Of a stretch of 64,000 nt of DNA, positions 1 through 12,692 are shown piece after piece. The stretch comes from Allium sativum (taxonomy: Eukaryota; Streptophyta; Magnoliopsida; Asparagales; Amaryllidaceae): positions 90,106,599 through 90,170,598 of the forward strand of contig CM060911.1 in the NCBI GenBank assembly GCA_030737875.1, given 5' to 3'. The position numbers and the translations under genes are program-made. Numbering within the stretch: the stretch's first letter is position 1; each line of letters opens with the position of its first letter. The notes under the pieces were generated by a model. That model searched no databases, was not told the origin of the DNA, and saw only the letters and a list, made by a program, of their open reading frames with translations.

Positions 1-455
1 CGAATTTTTACTTCAAAGTTCAATATATAAAAATCGAATTTTTATTTCAAAGTTCAATATATAAAAATCGAATTTTTAGTTCAAAGTTCAATATATAAAA
101 ATCGAATTTTTACTTTAAAGTTCAATATATAAAAATCGAATTTTTAGTTCAAAGTTCAATATATAAAAATCGAATTTTTAGTTCAAAGTTCAATATATAA
201 AAATCGAATTTTTAGTTTAAAGTTCAATATATAAAAATCGAATTTTTACTTCAAAGTTCAATATATAAAAATCGAATTTTTACTTTAAAGTTCAATATAT
301 AAAAATCGAATTTTTACTTTAAAGTTCAATATATAAAAATCAGGTTTTTTACTTCAAAGCTCAATATTTAAAAATCAGGTTTTTACTTCAAAGCTCAATA
401 TTTAAAAATCAGGTTTTTACTTCAAAGCTCAATATTTAAAAATCAGGTTTTTATT
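1..455. repeat. 34-bp tandem repeat array
   Basis: About ten near-identical 34-bp units, each starting CGAATTTTTA and ending ATATATAAAAAT, fill 1-340. Three or four units of a variant starting CAGG follow to about 455. The array continues off the left edge. Related arrays sit at the same LTR position in GL-B, GL-C and GL2, with different copy numbers. Confidence 0.95.
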
Positions 456-490
456 TTTAAACTAAATCAGTTTTATACTAAAAAAAAATT

Positions 491-625
491 CAGTTTTAAC
501 CTAAAATAAAATTCTGTTTTAACCTAACTAAAATTCTGTTTTAACCTAACTAAAATTCTGTTTTAACCTAACTAAAATTCTGTTTTAGCCTAACTAAAAT
601 TCTGTTTTAACCTAACTAAAAAAAC
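491..625. repeat. 22-bp tandem repeat
   Basis: Five to six units of about 22 bp built on CTGTTTTAACCTAACTAAAA, next to the 34-bp array. The unit is not seen in the other giant LTR copies and appears to be a private expansion of GL-A. Confidence 0.9.
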
Positions 626-671
626 AGATTTTACTAACATAAAAATAATTTAAACAAATAAGAAAAACTTA

Positions 672-940
672 CAGGAGGGGGCTATGCTTGTTCGTCAGTG
701 GAAGGGGGGGGGGGGGGAAGCGTCGGCGGAGGGGGAAGAAAGGGGGGGGACGCCTCCGGTGGTGAGGTTCGACGAACGGCGGTGGGAGGTGGGGGGCCTG
801 AGGGTCTTCGCGCAGGTAGGAGGAAGGAGAGAGAGAATCGAGCGGAGGGGGATGGCGCGGACAAGGGGGAAGGCGGCGGTGATGGTGGCTCTGCCACCGG
901 CGGAGGCGTGGGGGGGGGGGGCGATTTCGATTTCGTCTTC
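672..940 (-). other. GC-rich cassette of GL-A with donor-like edge
   Basis: A strongly GC-rich, purine-biased (plus strand) block with G runs sits between AT-rich flanks. Its left edge reads ACTTAC (667-672), which is GTAAGT on the minus strand, a consensus plant splice donor. Its right edge is a poly-T tract. Proline/arginine-rich open frames across it differ from copy to copy and look like composition effects. It could be a 5' leader exon or an upstream regulatory block. Confidence 0.55.
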
Positions 941-1282
941 TTTTTTTTTTTTTATACTGAGAATTCGTTTTCGAAAAGAAAGGGGGAGGGGCCAGAAGTA
1001 TAAAGGAGAAAGGGTTTTTATTTTATTTTATTTTATTTTATTATTATTTAATTCAACCTAAAGTTGACTTTTTCATACGACCTCGAAACGAGGCCCACCG
1101 CCTGTCGTCCATAGCGTATTACCCCCATTCCGAACACAATGGGATATGTATCGCAAGCTGATTTGATCGTTACAATCAATTTCCTTTTGAATTTTCATTT
1201 AAATCACTATATTGAATTTTAAACGTACATTTCAAATTACCGGGGTCACATACTAACTTTAAAAATTCCAGAAAAATATTTT

Positions 1283-1633
1283 CTAGCTTCGTATTGACGA
1301 TACGGTCCTAACAAAACTAGTTTCGTCGAATTCTGAGATCGTTAGAAAAATGGCCATTTTCCAGTCGATTAAAATCAACTGAAACTGGTCAAACGCGTTT
1401 TCCTTTGCCACGCTCACATATTGATTCGAAAAATTATGAAATTTGGAATCTAGCAATAACTTAACATCACGGACCCAACAAAAGTGGTTTCGTCGAAATC
1501 CGAGGTCGTTTGCAAAATGTCCATTTTTAAGGGCCTGAATTCCATAGCGACTATTCAGAATTTTCAACTGGACATTTCTTTTGATTCCCGCTACGAACTT
1601 TTGATTTTTCGGATTCGTTGGAAAGATATTCAC
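1283..1633 (-). other. Conserved U3 block with an open frame of about 94-116 codons
   Basis: A minus-strand open frame ends in RTVSSIRS and contains GIQALKNGHFANDLGF. Homologous frames of 94-100 codons lie at 4257-4559, 8420-8704, 39738-40022 and 47357-47641. In the two GL1 LTRs the frame is broken by a small indel. No known protein family was recognised. The DNA flanking the frame is about as conserved as the frame itself, so a cis-acting U3 element is the likelier explanation than a protein. Confidence 0.35.
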
Positions 1634-2953
1634 TATTAGATTCCATTATTTTTGGTTTCACTAAAATCCGGATTGTTTTGCACCCGGTACATTCAATTGA
1701 AGTTTGAAATCGAATTATCGAACTACCGCGCCATTTTCAATTTTATTTATAATTATATATAATTATTTATATTCTAACGACGACGCATATAATATATACG
1801 TTCGAATTCTATTCAACTAAATTTCTCGTCGATATTATTTAAAATAATCTATTTTAAATTTTCAAAATCCGCTAAAATTGCCAAAATAAAATTTTCAAAC
1901 TGGCTCGCATTTTACGGGTTGTTACATTAAAATATTTCGTTCAACTCATGACCAATCTCAATGGATGAGTACTGTCAACACATGAACTTTTATTTTATAT
2001 TGATAAAGGTGTAAATTTTATTACTAAAATATTTCGTTCAACACATGACCAATCTCAATGGATGAGTACTGTCAACACATGAACTTTTATTTTATAATAT
2101 TCTTTATTTTTCAAATTGGAATGAGGCCCAATCAATTACCATATAAAGTTAATTATATGGATTTCCATACAACACATGTATATAATAGCATTGAAAAATA
2201 ATCAACCATCAACCAAAGTGCACTACACTGTATAAGCATCAAATATAGATATTCAACGCTTATAACAGCCTGTCAATCAATCGATCGACATATTTAATCA
2301 ATCAGGATGAGTGAACTTCAAATTTCATCCCAACACCCGTGTGGGGTTTCAAACAATCACACGCATATTTTATTTGTGCATTTGGGCGATGTGTAAAATT
2401 TATCGACCCAATCAATGTCCTTCAAATAGGTGTACATAAACAAACTGTCTGGTTTGTAAATGAATATTCTATTTTATTCACTTCACGTCAAAAATTATAT
2501 TTTAACGATAAAACATTTTATTTCAACACATGAATTTCTATTCAGTTCATTTCTTCAATAAAATGATATCTTTATTTTTCTAACTTATTTTAGAAAATTT
2601 CGGCGGCATAACGGCACGATACTAGAAACGGGACGAGGCCTAGCCTTATCCCCGGTCTAGTGAAGGCCCACGCCATTCACACATCAATCAAACCAATTCA
2701 TTTCACCACACAATTCAATTTCAATCAAATAATCTAACCAACTACACAACCAAACAAACAAGTCCATGGTATGTGGACGGGTGTCGGGTGCTACTAAGCA
2801 CCGTCTGCATCCTAGCATATATATATATAACTAGAAAAGAAATTGAAAGGTGAGAAATTCTCACAGATAGCTATCCTAGCTCCACGGCACTTCATTGATA
2901 GAAATCTTCATTGTTTTCGCATCTTCGTCATCTTCATCGCCCGTAGCCACTAC

Positions 2954-3428
2954 ATTCATAAAAATCGAATTTTTACTTCGCTATTCAATATTTAAAAATC
3001 ATATTTTTATTTCGAAGGTCAATATATAAAAATCAAATTTTTAGTTCAAAGTTCAATAATAAAAAAATCGAATTTTTAGTTCAAAGTTCAATATATAAAA
3101 ATCGAATTTTTAGTTCAAAGTTCAATATATAAAAAAAATCGAAATTTTAGTTCAAAGTTCAATATATAAAAAATCGAATTTTTAGTTCAAAGTTCAATAT
3201 ATAAAAAATCAAATTTTTAGTTCAAAGTTCAATATATAAAAAAATCGAATTTTTAGTTCAAAGTTCAATATATAAAAAATCGAATTTTTAGTTCAAAGTT
3301 CAATATATAAAAAATCGAATTTTTAGTTCCTAGTTCAATATATAAAAATCGAATTTTTAGTTCAAAGTTCAATATATAAAAATCGAATTTTTAGTTCCTA
3401 GTTCAATATATAAAAATCGAATTTTTAG
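2954..3428. repeat. 34-bp tandem repeat array in GL-B
   Basis: About 14 units of the same repeat family as at 1-455, with A-run length differences giving units of 34-37 bp. Pyrimidine-rich AAGTTTGAATC repeats follow to about 3560. Confidence 0.92.
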
Positions 3429-3645
3429 TTTTTTAAAAATCTCGTCTTTTCCCTTTTTAAAATCTCAAATCTTTTTCTATTAAAAGATTAAACCCTTTTT
3501 CTTAAAGTTTGAATCTTTTTTCTTCTTAAAGTTTGAATCTTTTTCTTCTTAAAGTTTAAATTAAAAATCAGTTCAGAATAACTAACAATAATTATATATA
3601 TAAAAAAAACGAATTAAAAAAATATCGTATATAAAAAAAAACTTA

Positions 3646-3960
3646 CAGTTAAACCGAGGGGGGGTTTTGGTGCTGGAGGCTGGAAGGGGAAGGGGGTGGA
3701 TTGCTTCTGGGAGGTGGCGGTTGTTCGGAGGCGGGTTGGCTGACCTGGAGTGGCGACGGCAGGCGCTCGCCGGTGGTGCGGCGTTGGGTTTCAGGGATGG
3801 GGCTTCCGGGTTTTGGGGAAATCGAGTTGCGCTAGAGATGGACGGAGGGAGGAGTAGCGAAGGGGGGGCCCGGTGACGTGAGGAGGTGGCGGTGGCGCAG
3901 CCACCTAGGGCGCGACGACGGGGATTAGGGCTCGAAGCCCTGTTCCCTTTTTTTTTTTAT
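3646..3960 (-). other. GC-rich cassette of GL-B with donor-like edge
   Basis: A GC-rich block bounded on the left by ACTTAC (3641-3646, GTAAGT on the minus strand) and on the right by a poly-T tract and a GAGAGA run. The sequence is not alignable by eye with the cassettes of GL-A or GL-C, although the flanks are. Confidence 0.5.
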
Positions 3961-6149
3961 CATCTGAGAAGTGAGAGAGAGAGAGAGAGTAATTGAGTTA
4001 TATATTTATTATTTTATTTTATTTAATTTCTATTAAAAGTTGACTTTTTATTCGAAGTCGAAATGGGACCCACCGACTGTCGTCCCTAGCGTTCTACCCC
4101 CATTCCGAACACAATGGGATATGTTTCGTAAGCTGATTCGATTGTTTCGATCAGTTTTCGTCAAAATCAACTTATAACTCTATATATTGAATTTTAACGT
4201 GCATTTCAATTTACTGGGGTCACATACGGACTCTAAAAATTCCATAAAAATATTTTCTAGCTCCGTATTGACGATACGGTCCTAACAAAACTAATTTCGT
4301 CGAATTCTGAGACCGTATGAAAAATGGCCAATTTCCAGTCGATTAAAATCAACTGAAACTGGTCAAACGCGTTTTCCTTTGCCACGCTCACATATTGATT
4401 CGAAAAATTATGAAATTTGAAACCTAGCAGTAACTTGACATCCCGGACCCAACAAAACTGGTTTTGTCGAAATCCGAGGTCGTTTGCAAAATGTCCATTT
4501 TTAAGGGCCTGAATTCCACAGCGACTATTTCTAATTTTAAACTGGATATATCTTATCATTTCTAAGATGAAATCTCAGTTTGTCAACTTCGTTACAAAGA
4601 TATAGTTATACAGATTCAAATATTTCTTGTTTCGTTCAATTCTGACTTATATTGAATTCTGTATATTCATTTGAAATTAGAAATCGAATTTTCGAACTAC
4701 CGCGCCATTTTCCTTTCCTTTTATAATTATATATAATTATTATATATTCTAACGACGACGTATATAATATATACGTTGAATTCTATTCAAAATAAATTTT
4801 CTCGTCGATATTATTTAAAATAATTCATTTCGAATATTCAAAATTCGCTAAAATGGCCAAAATAGAAATTTCAAACTGGCTCGCATTTTACGGGTTGTTA
4901 CAAGTAATCTTTTATTTTATTTCCCAATCCCAACCTATTCATCCCATGAAGTAAAACTGGTAATACTTCATATCTAACACCACGGTGTTACCGGTAAATT
5001 CAATTACCACTTCACGTTCAAATCTAATTAAAGATTTAACTATCGCCTGGAGCAAAACTGGTGATACTCCATTTTCGATCATTTCAATCTAATTAAAGAT
5101 CCATTAAAACTCCACTTAGTTTTAATCTTTAACTGGGTTAAAGAATCAGTGTCATTTAAAACACGGTTCACGATAAACCCAAAATCACATTCCACTAATT
5201 ATCGGGTTAAAGGACAAGTGTTATTTAAAACACTGTTCACGATAAACCCAAATCACATTTGATATTCAATACAAGGCTTTGAATAGAAAATATATCGGCT
5301 TATATTCAATATCAAATTCTACGACTAACAAATGCCATATTGGAAATAACGATATAAATATATATCTTTCAAATTTCCATAACAACATCTGTATAATCAC
5401 GAATTCCAACATCGAAATATTCCAAAGACAATTTCGATTCAAATCCACTACAATGCAATCATTGGAAATTTTGGTTATTTTCAAAACCCTTTTCAAATTC
5501 AATTTATTTATTTAAAAATAAATAGAATTATAATTCTAGTTCAAAACTAGTTCATTTCGATAAAAATTTATTTTTATCTTTTCAAATGTGGAATTTTCCA
5601 GCTCAACTCTTTCCAATCCATATATTATGATTTTACACAATTTATAGATATTTTTAATAATTTTACCAAGGCCCGTACAGTCGATTTCCAACAACGGCCA
5701 TCGAACTGCACTTACAGCGACCTTTTCCGAATTTGATTTGGACATAACTCCAAATCCAACCGTTAGATTTCAAATTTCTAATATTCATTGAAAAGCTCTT
5801 TTCGATACGAACCCAACGGTTCCGGTTTTAGGAGAATCCGACGGTCGGATCTCCCGCAATGTCCGTTTGAAATAAATGGTCGAAATTCACGAACTACCGC
5901 GGCGCGGCGCGTTCTATTCAGGCCATTATATATATAATATATATATTATATATATTCGTCGATTTCCTTTTAAAATGAATTTTATAAATGGTTTTGAATT
6001 CGTTTCAAAAACATTTTCAACTTCCATTTCAATTCAAATCAAAAATTGAATTCTTCTTTATAAATTCGTTTTAAAATTCATTTCTATTCAATTCAAATTT
6101 CAATTCAATTTGAATTCATTTCAATTCGCTTTCAATTCAATTCGAATTC

Positions 6150-6523
6150 GTTTTCAATCCATTTCGAAATCGTTTTCAATTCAATTCATTTCGAAATCGT
6201 TTTCAATTCAATTCATTTCGAAATCGTTTTCAATTCAATTCATTTCGATATCGTTTTCAATTCATTTCGAAATCGTTTTCAATTCATTTCATTTCGAAAT
6301 CGTTTTCAATTCAATTCATTTCGAAATCGTTTTCAATTCAATTCATTTCGAAATCGTTTTCAATTCAATTCATTTCGAAATCGTTTTCAATTCAATTCAT
6401 TTCGAAATCGTTTTCAATTCAATTCATTTCGAAATCGTATTCAATTCAATTCATTTCGAAATCGTTTTCAATTCAATTCATTTCGAAATCGTTTTCAATT
6501 CAATTCATTTCGAAATCGTTTAA
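6150..6523. repeat. 27-bp tandem repeat with internal palindrome
   Basis: About 13 units of 27 bp, each containing the perfect 10-bp palindrome ATTTCGAAAT followed by CGTTTTCAATTCAATTC. Because 27 is a multiple of three, one frame stays open across the array (nine-residue repeat FNSIHFEIV); this is not evidence of a gene. GL1 and GL2 have only degenerate TTCAATTCGAATTC-like repeats at this place. Confidence 0.95.
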
Positions 6524-7507
6524 AATCGATATAAATATCGTTCACGTCAAAATGGCGTCAATCTAATCAACACGGCTTCATATATTGATATTTTCAAATA
6601 TTCCATTTCGAATATTTCTATTTCAAATATTTCTATTTCAAATATTTCTATTTCTAAACTGGAATGAGGCCCAATCAATTACCATATAAAATTAATTATA
6701 TGGATTTTCATACAACACATGTATATATAGCATTGAAAAATGATCAACCATCAACCAAAGTGCACTACACTGTATAAGCATCAAATAAAGATATCTAACG
6801 CTTATAACAGCATGTCAATCAATCGATCGACATATTTAATCAATCAGGATGAGTGAACTTCAAATTTCATCCCAACACCCGTGTGGGGTTTCAAACAACC
6901 AAACACAGATTTTATTCGTGCAGTTGGGCGATGTGTAAAATTTATCGTCCCAATCAATGTCATTCAAATAGGTGTACATAAACAAACCGTCCGGTTTGCA
7001 AATGAATATTTTATTTTGTTCACTTCACTATTTTCATATTCACGTTAAAAATTATATTTTTAACGATAAAACATTTTATTTCAACCTATGAATTTCTATT
7101 CAATTCATTTATTCAATAAAATGATATTTTTATTTTTCTAACATATTTTAGAAAATTTCGGCGGCATAATGGCACGATACTAGAAACGGGACAAGGCCTA
7201 GCCTTATCCCCGGTCTAGTGAAGGCCCACGCCATTCACACATCAATCAAATTCACCAAACAACCAAATTCAAATCAAATCATATAACTAAGCTATGCAAC
7301 CAAACAAACAAGTCCATGGTCTGTGGACGATTGTGTCGGGTGCTACTAAGCACCGTCTGCATCCTAGTATATATATATAAATAGAAATGAAATTGAAAGG
7401 TGAGAAATTCTCACATATAGCTATCCTAGCTCCACGGCACTTCTATTGTAGAGATCTTCGTCGTTCCCGCCTTTTTGTCACCTTCGTTGTCCGCTTTCAC
7501 TACATAT

Positions 7508-7690
7508 GTAATAATCGAATTTTTACTTCGCTATTCCATATATAAAAATCGAATTTTTATTTCAAAGTTCAATATATAAAAATCGAGTTTTTATTTCAAA
7601 GTTCAATATATAAAAATCGAGTTTTTATTTCAAAGTTCAATATATAAAAATCGAGTTTTTATTTCAAAGTTCAATATATAAAAATCGAAT
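7508..7690. repeat. 34-bp tandem repeat array in GL-C
   Basis: Five units of the 34-bp family, starting with CGAATTTTTA or CGAGTTTTTA; a short version of the arrays at 1-455 and 2954-3428. Confidence 0.9.
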
Positions 7691-7736
7691 ACAAACAATG
7701 GTATGTATAAATTAATTAAAATAAAGTAAAAACTTA

Positions 7737-8124
7737 CATTACTGTGAAGAAATTCGGATTTTTTTTCCTGTTGAAAAGTGGTGTCCGCGGGTTGAGGGGG
7801 CCGCGGGGTAGGAGTTGGACTGAGGGGGGGCGCGCAGGGGTGGTGGAGGGCTTCTGCAGGGTGGCGCGGCTCGATTTGGGTTGGGGGACTTAGGGTTTCT
7901 CGGTCAGAGGAGAAGAAGGGGAGGAGGAAGCGGAGGAAAAGGGGAAGCAGGGGGGGCGCGCGATCGTTGGCCAGAGGAGGGGGGGATACGGCGGTGGGGC
8001 ATTGGCCCTTGGCGGCGTCGACGGGCTGAGCATCGCGGTTTTCCGCGATTCGCTTTCTCTTTCTTTTTTTTTCCTTCGAACGAGATCTGAAACTAAACGG
8101 GGGGGGGGGGGGGGGGGGGGGGGG
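7737..8124 (-). other. GC-rich cassette of GL-C ending in a 26-base G run
   Basis: A GC-rich block with the donor-like ACTTAC edge at 7732-7737. Its right part contains an uninterrupted run of 26 G (8099-8124), a candidate G-quadruplex former. Run length here is prone to assembly error. Confidence 0.55.
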
Positions 8125-11100
8125 AGAGCGGGTTTAAGGGGGGGAAGATAAATTTTTTTTATTATATTTATTTATTTATTAATTATTTAATTTGCAAAGA
8201 GTTGACTTTTACATACGACCTCGAAACGAGGCCCACTGCCTGTCGTCCATAGCGTTCTACCCCCATTCCGAACACAATGGGATATGTATCACAAGTTGAT
8301 TCGATCGTTTGAATCAGTTTCCGTTAAATTTACATTTAAATCTATATATTGAATTTTAAACGCGCATTTCAAATTACCGAGGTCACATACGAACTTTAAA
8401 AATTCCAGAAAAATATTTTCTAGCTTCGTATTGACGATACGGTCCTAACAAAACTAGTTTCGTCGAATTCTGAGACCGTTTGAAAAATGGGCAATTTCCA
8501 GTCGATTAAAATCAACTGAAACTGGTCAAACGCGTTTTCCTTTGCCATGCTCACATATTGATTCGAAAAATTATGAAATTCGAAACCTAGCAATAATTTA
8601 ACAACACGGACCCAACAAAAGTGGTTTCGTCGAAATCCGAGGTCGTTTGCAAAATGTCCATTTTTAAGGGCCTGAATTCCATAGCGACTATTCAGAATTT
8701 TCAACTGGACATATCTTTTGATTCCCGCTACGAACTTTCGATTTTTCGGATTCGTTGGAAAGATATTATCAAATAGATCCTATCATTTTTGGTTTCACTA
8801 AAATCCGGATTGTTTTGCACCCGGTACATTCAATTGAAGTTTGAAATCGAATTATCGAACTACCGCGCCATTTTCAATTCTATTTATAATTATATATAAA
8901 TATTTATATTCTAACGACGACGCGTATAAATATATACGTTCGAATTCTATTCAAAATAAATTCTCGATAATATTATTTAAAATAATCTATTTTAAATATT
9001 CAAAATTCGCTATAATCGCCAAAATAAAAATTTCAAACTGGCTCGCATTTCACGGGTTGTTACATTTTACCTTATAACAGCCAAAGCATGCTTGATACGT
9101 TTAAAACACATTATTTGATACTATAATAAGTGTATAATGTCAAAACAATTCAAATCATAAATATCAATCATAGGCGGCATGGGTATCATCTATCATGTCG
9201 CCATACTAGTTCTACAATAAAAACCGCAATACACGTATTGGAAATTGGATTTCCGTCATGAGTCGAGGCAAGGGGCAAGCTCCTCTCCGCGTTCGAGACA
9301 CTCTAGCAAATGCCTCGGGACCGCACACAGCAATCCCTGGATCCTCCAAGGCCGGTCCTCTCTTACTTTTGAGGATTGGCAATTCCTGAACACCCGTTTC
9401 CCGGTCCTTACAGACCTATATCCGAGGCGCCTCGTATCCAACAACCACACAGGTGAAAAGTATATAAATGTCAGGGCTGGTAGGTCACTGACACCACCAT
9501 AGCTAGAAAGAAACGTCGTGCACTACTTGGGTCCGTATCCCGTTTTTGACTCATACCGAGGTGTGAGGCTCGCGAATTCACGTTATACACAAAGCTACGC
9601 CACACAGGCCGTGCTTTGATCATCAACCACAAGACTTTGCTTTTCAACAGAAGCCTTGATCAATTGCCACTTACGCGTGCCACACAGGCAATTCATTCCA
9701 TGCGACTGATGTCCATCGATATACAACCTTTGAGCTCGTATGTCTCAGAGAAGGGCGTTAAGCAAGAGAATAAATTCTCCACCGCCAAACAGATGTATAT
9801 TTAATAGAGATCAATCAACACAGAATAAAATCCAATGTCAGACACACAATCCATTTACAAGTTCGTTCTGGGTCTGAACGAAACCGGAGGCACTTTCCTC
9901 GCATATCCATCCATCTCCAAGTACGTCTGGACGATCACCAACTAATTCCCTCATCTCGGGTGTACAGCCCAATCAAGATCATCAGTAATCACCCAAACGA
10001 TGTGAAGACTTCCGGTCTTCAACCACCGTCTTCATCTTCGACATCTCGTCGAATCGGTTATTCAGAATGGGTATAACCCGGCCTTTCTGAATAACCCACG
10101 TATATAATAAACGAATGTTACCCAAGCACAACAAACGCCTCATTCCAATTCAGAATATTTTTTATTCACAAAATCACATTCTTAGGGAAAGGTTCCCATT
10201 AATTTTATCCAAGATAAATTCCTTCTATATTTATTCTTTAATCCTCCTTTGGATATCATTTCAAACTAGTCGGGATTAACGAACCACACCGAAGTAATTA
10301 TTTATTTTATTTCCCAATCCCAACCCATATATCCCATGGAGGAAACAGGTAATACTCCACATCTAACACCACGGTGTTATCGGTAAAATTAATTACCATT
10401 TCACGTTCAAATCTAATTAAAGATTTAACTATCGCTTTGGAGCCAAACTGGTGGTACTTCATTCCCGATCACTTTTCCAGATTTGATAATTTAAATTATC
10501 AATTCGCATTTTAATCTAATTAAAGATTCATTAAAACTTCACTTAGTTTTAATCTTTTCAAAAATCAATATCCTGCCTTTAACTGGTTTAAAGTACCAAT
10601 GTCATCAAAAACACGATTCACGACAAACCAAATCACATTTGATATTAAATACAAGGCTCTGAATAGAAAGTATATCGGCTTATATTCAATATCAAATTCT
10701 GAAACTAACAAATATCGTATTGGAAATAACGATATATAATATATCTTGTTGGAAATAACGATATATAATATATCTTTCAAATTCCCCAAAACAATATCTG
10801 TATAGTCACGAAATCCCACATCGAAATATTCCGAAGATAATTTCGATTCAACTCCACTTTCACTTCACCTATTGGAAATATCGATTATTTTCAAAATCAC
10901 TTTCAAATTCAATTTATTTATTTCAAAAATAATTTGATTTTAATTCTAGTTCAGAACTAGTTCATTTCGATAAAAATCTATTTTTTCCTCTAATGTGGGA
11001 TTTTCCAGCTCAATTCTTTCCAATTCACATATTATAATTTTACACAAATTATCGATATTTTTAATAATTTTATCAAGGCCCGTACAGTCGATTTCCATCA

Positions 11101-11469
11101 ACGGCCATCGAACTGCACTTACAACGACCTTTTCTGAAATTGATTTGGACATAATTCCAAATCCAACCGTTAGATTTCAAATTCCTAATATTCATTGGAA
11201 AGCTCTTTTCGATACGAACCCAACGGTTCCGGTTTTAGGAGAATCCGACGGTCGGATCTCCCGCAATGTCCGTTTGAAATAAATGGTCGAAATTCACGAA
11301 CTGCCGCGGCGCGGCGTGATCTATTCAGGCCATTATATATATAATATATATTATATATATTTCGTCGATTTCCTTTTAAAACGAATTTTATAAATAGTTT
11401 TAAATTCGTTTTCAAAACCATTTCAACACTATATTCAATTTCAGATCGATTTGATTTCAATCAATTCGA

Positions 11470-11700
11470 ATTCAATTCAATTTCACTTTAATTTTATTTG
11501 AATTCATTTCTATTTTATTCGAATTCAAATTCACTTTCTATTCAATTCAAATTCTAATTCGTTTTCTATTCAATTCGATTCGAGTTCATTTTCTATTCAA
11601 TTCGATTCGAGTTCATTTTCTATTCAATTCGAATCGAATTCATTTTATATTCGATTCGAATTCATTTCAAATTGATTCAATAAAATTTCAATTTCAATTT
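11470..11700. repeat. Degenerate TTCAATTCGATTCGAG repeats
   Basis: Imperfect repeats of about 27-29 bp built from ATTCGATTCGAGTTCATTTT, homologous in position to the GL-C 27-bp array. The same block recurs at 19213-19440 in the other LTR, and related ones are at 37060-37270 and 44690-44880. Confidence 0.8.
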
Positions 11701-12692
11701 TATTCTAATTCAATTTGAATTTCATTTCAAAATATTAGATTTTGAAATCACTTTTCCATATTCATTATAAAACGAATAGAATCGATATAAATATCGTTCG
11801 CGTCTAAATAACGCATCTCTACTCAACACGGCTTTATATTTTTCAAAACTTCTTTATTCTATCCAACAAATGAATATTTATCCCATTCAACACATGAATC
11901 TATATTTCTTTCAACACACGACTAATCTCAACACATGAGTACTGTCAACACATCACTATTTTTGTTATGTAAAATATTTTATAAAACTATGGTATCTATC
12001 GTTTGATTTTAATTAGACTCCACCGTAAAGTAGATTCTAATCGTAAATATGATAAAGATGTAATTTTTATTATTTAAAATATTTCACTCAACACCTGAAT
12101 AGTTTCAACCCATAATCATCGTCAACACATGACTATTTTTATATTCAACACATGAATTTTCTTTTATAATATTCATTATTTTCCCGATTGGAATGAGGCC
12201 CAATCAATCACCATATAATGTTAATTATATGGATTCCATACAGCACATGTATATAATAGCAATGATAAACAATCAGCCATCAACCTAAGTGCACTACACT
12301 GTATAAGCATCAAATATAGATATCTAACGCTTATAACAGCCCGTCAATCAATCGATCGACATATTTAATCAATCAGGATGAGTGAACTTCAAATTTCATC
12401 CCAACACCCGTGTGGGGTTTCAAACAATCAAACACAGATTTTAGTTGTGCAAATGGGCGATGTGTAAAATTTATCGACCCAATCAATATCAGTCAAATCA
12501 GTGTATATAAACAAATCGGCCGATTTGTTTATAAATATTTATTTAATCACTTTCACGTTAAAAATTATATTTTTAACGATAATATATTTTATTTTAACAC
12601 ATGAATTCCCATTTAGTTCATTTACACAATAAAATGATATTTTTATTTTTCTAACATATTTTAGAAAATTTCGGCGGCATAACGGCACGATA

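Larger units (their letters stand above)
1..1926 (-). mobile_element. GL-A: right-hand part of a giant LTR
   Basis: This is the 5' portion (minus-strand sense) of a giant-family LTR. Its terminus is TGTAACAACCCG on the minus strand, seen as CGGGTTGTTACA ending at 1926. It shares with the other copies the U3 block at 1283-1633, the GC-rich cassette at 672-940 and the 34-bp tandem array at its left edge. The rest lies beyond the left edge of the window, so whether it is a solo LTR or one end of a full element cannot be told. The next base begins a homologous LTR (GL-B) at an internal position, so GL-A most likely inserted into GL-B; the right target copy would be TTAAA at 1927-1931. Confidence 0.8.
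1927..4902 (-). mobile_element. GL-B: right-hand part of a giant LTR
   Basis: The sequence starts abruptly at a point matching about 37,604 in GL2's left LTR and runs to the LTR terminus (CGGGTTGTTACA ending 4902). In plus-strand order it carries the duplicated TTCAACACATGA block, the hairpin cluster (2622-2802), the 34-bp array, the GC-rich cassette and the conserved U3 block. The missing left part should lie to the left of GL-A if GL-A is nested inside it. The next element joins exactly at 4903; the putative right target copy is AGTAA. Confidence 0.8.
4903..9064 (-). mobile_element. GL-C: right-hand part of a giant LTR
   Basis: The start (AGTAATC, then TCCCAATCCCAACC) corresponds to about 35,767 in GL2's left LTR. 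It ends at the LTR terminus at 9064. Compared with GL2 it carries its own 27-bp array (6150-6520) and a longer G run. The join at 9065 is exact to the terminal base and enters a homologous LTR (GL1, equivalent to 16807), so GL-C appears inserted in GL1's 3' LTR with right target copy TTTTA. Confidence 0.8.

Noticed and set aside
1..455. CRISPR-like array
   Set aside because: The units are directly adjacent with no unique spacers, and the context is a plant LTR.
6110..6523. 137-codon open frame with nine-residue repeats
   Set aside because: It is the 27-bp tandem array read in a frame that stays open because 27 is divisible by three.
9245..9502. 85-codon frame repeated almost exactly at 16987-17244
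   Set aside because: Both lie at the same place in the two LTRs of GL1; identity reflects recent LTR copying. The related GL2 LTR does not keep the frame.
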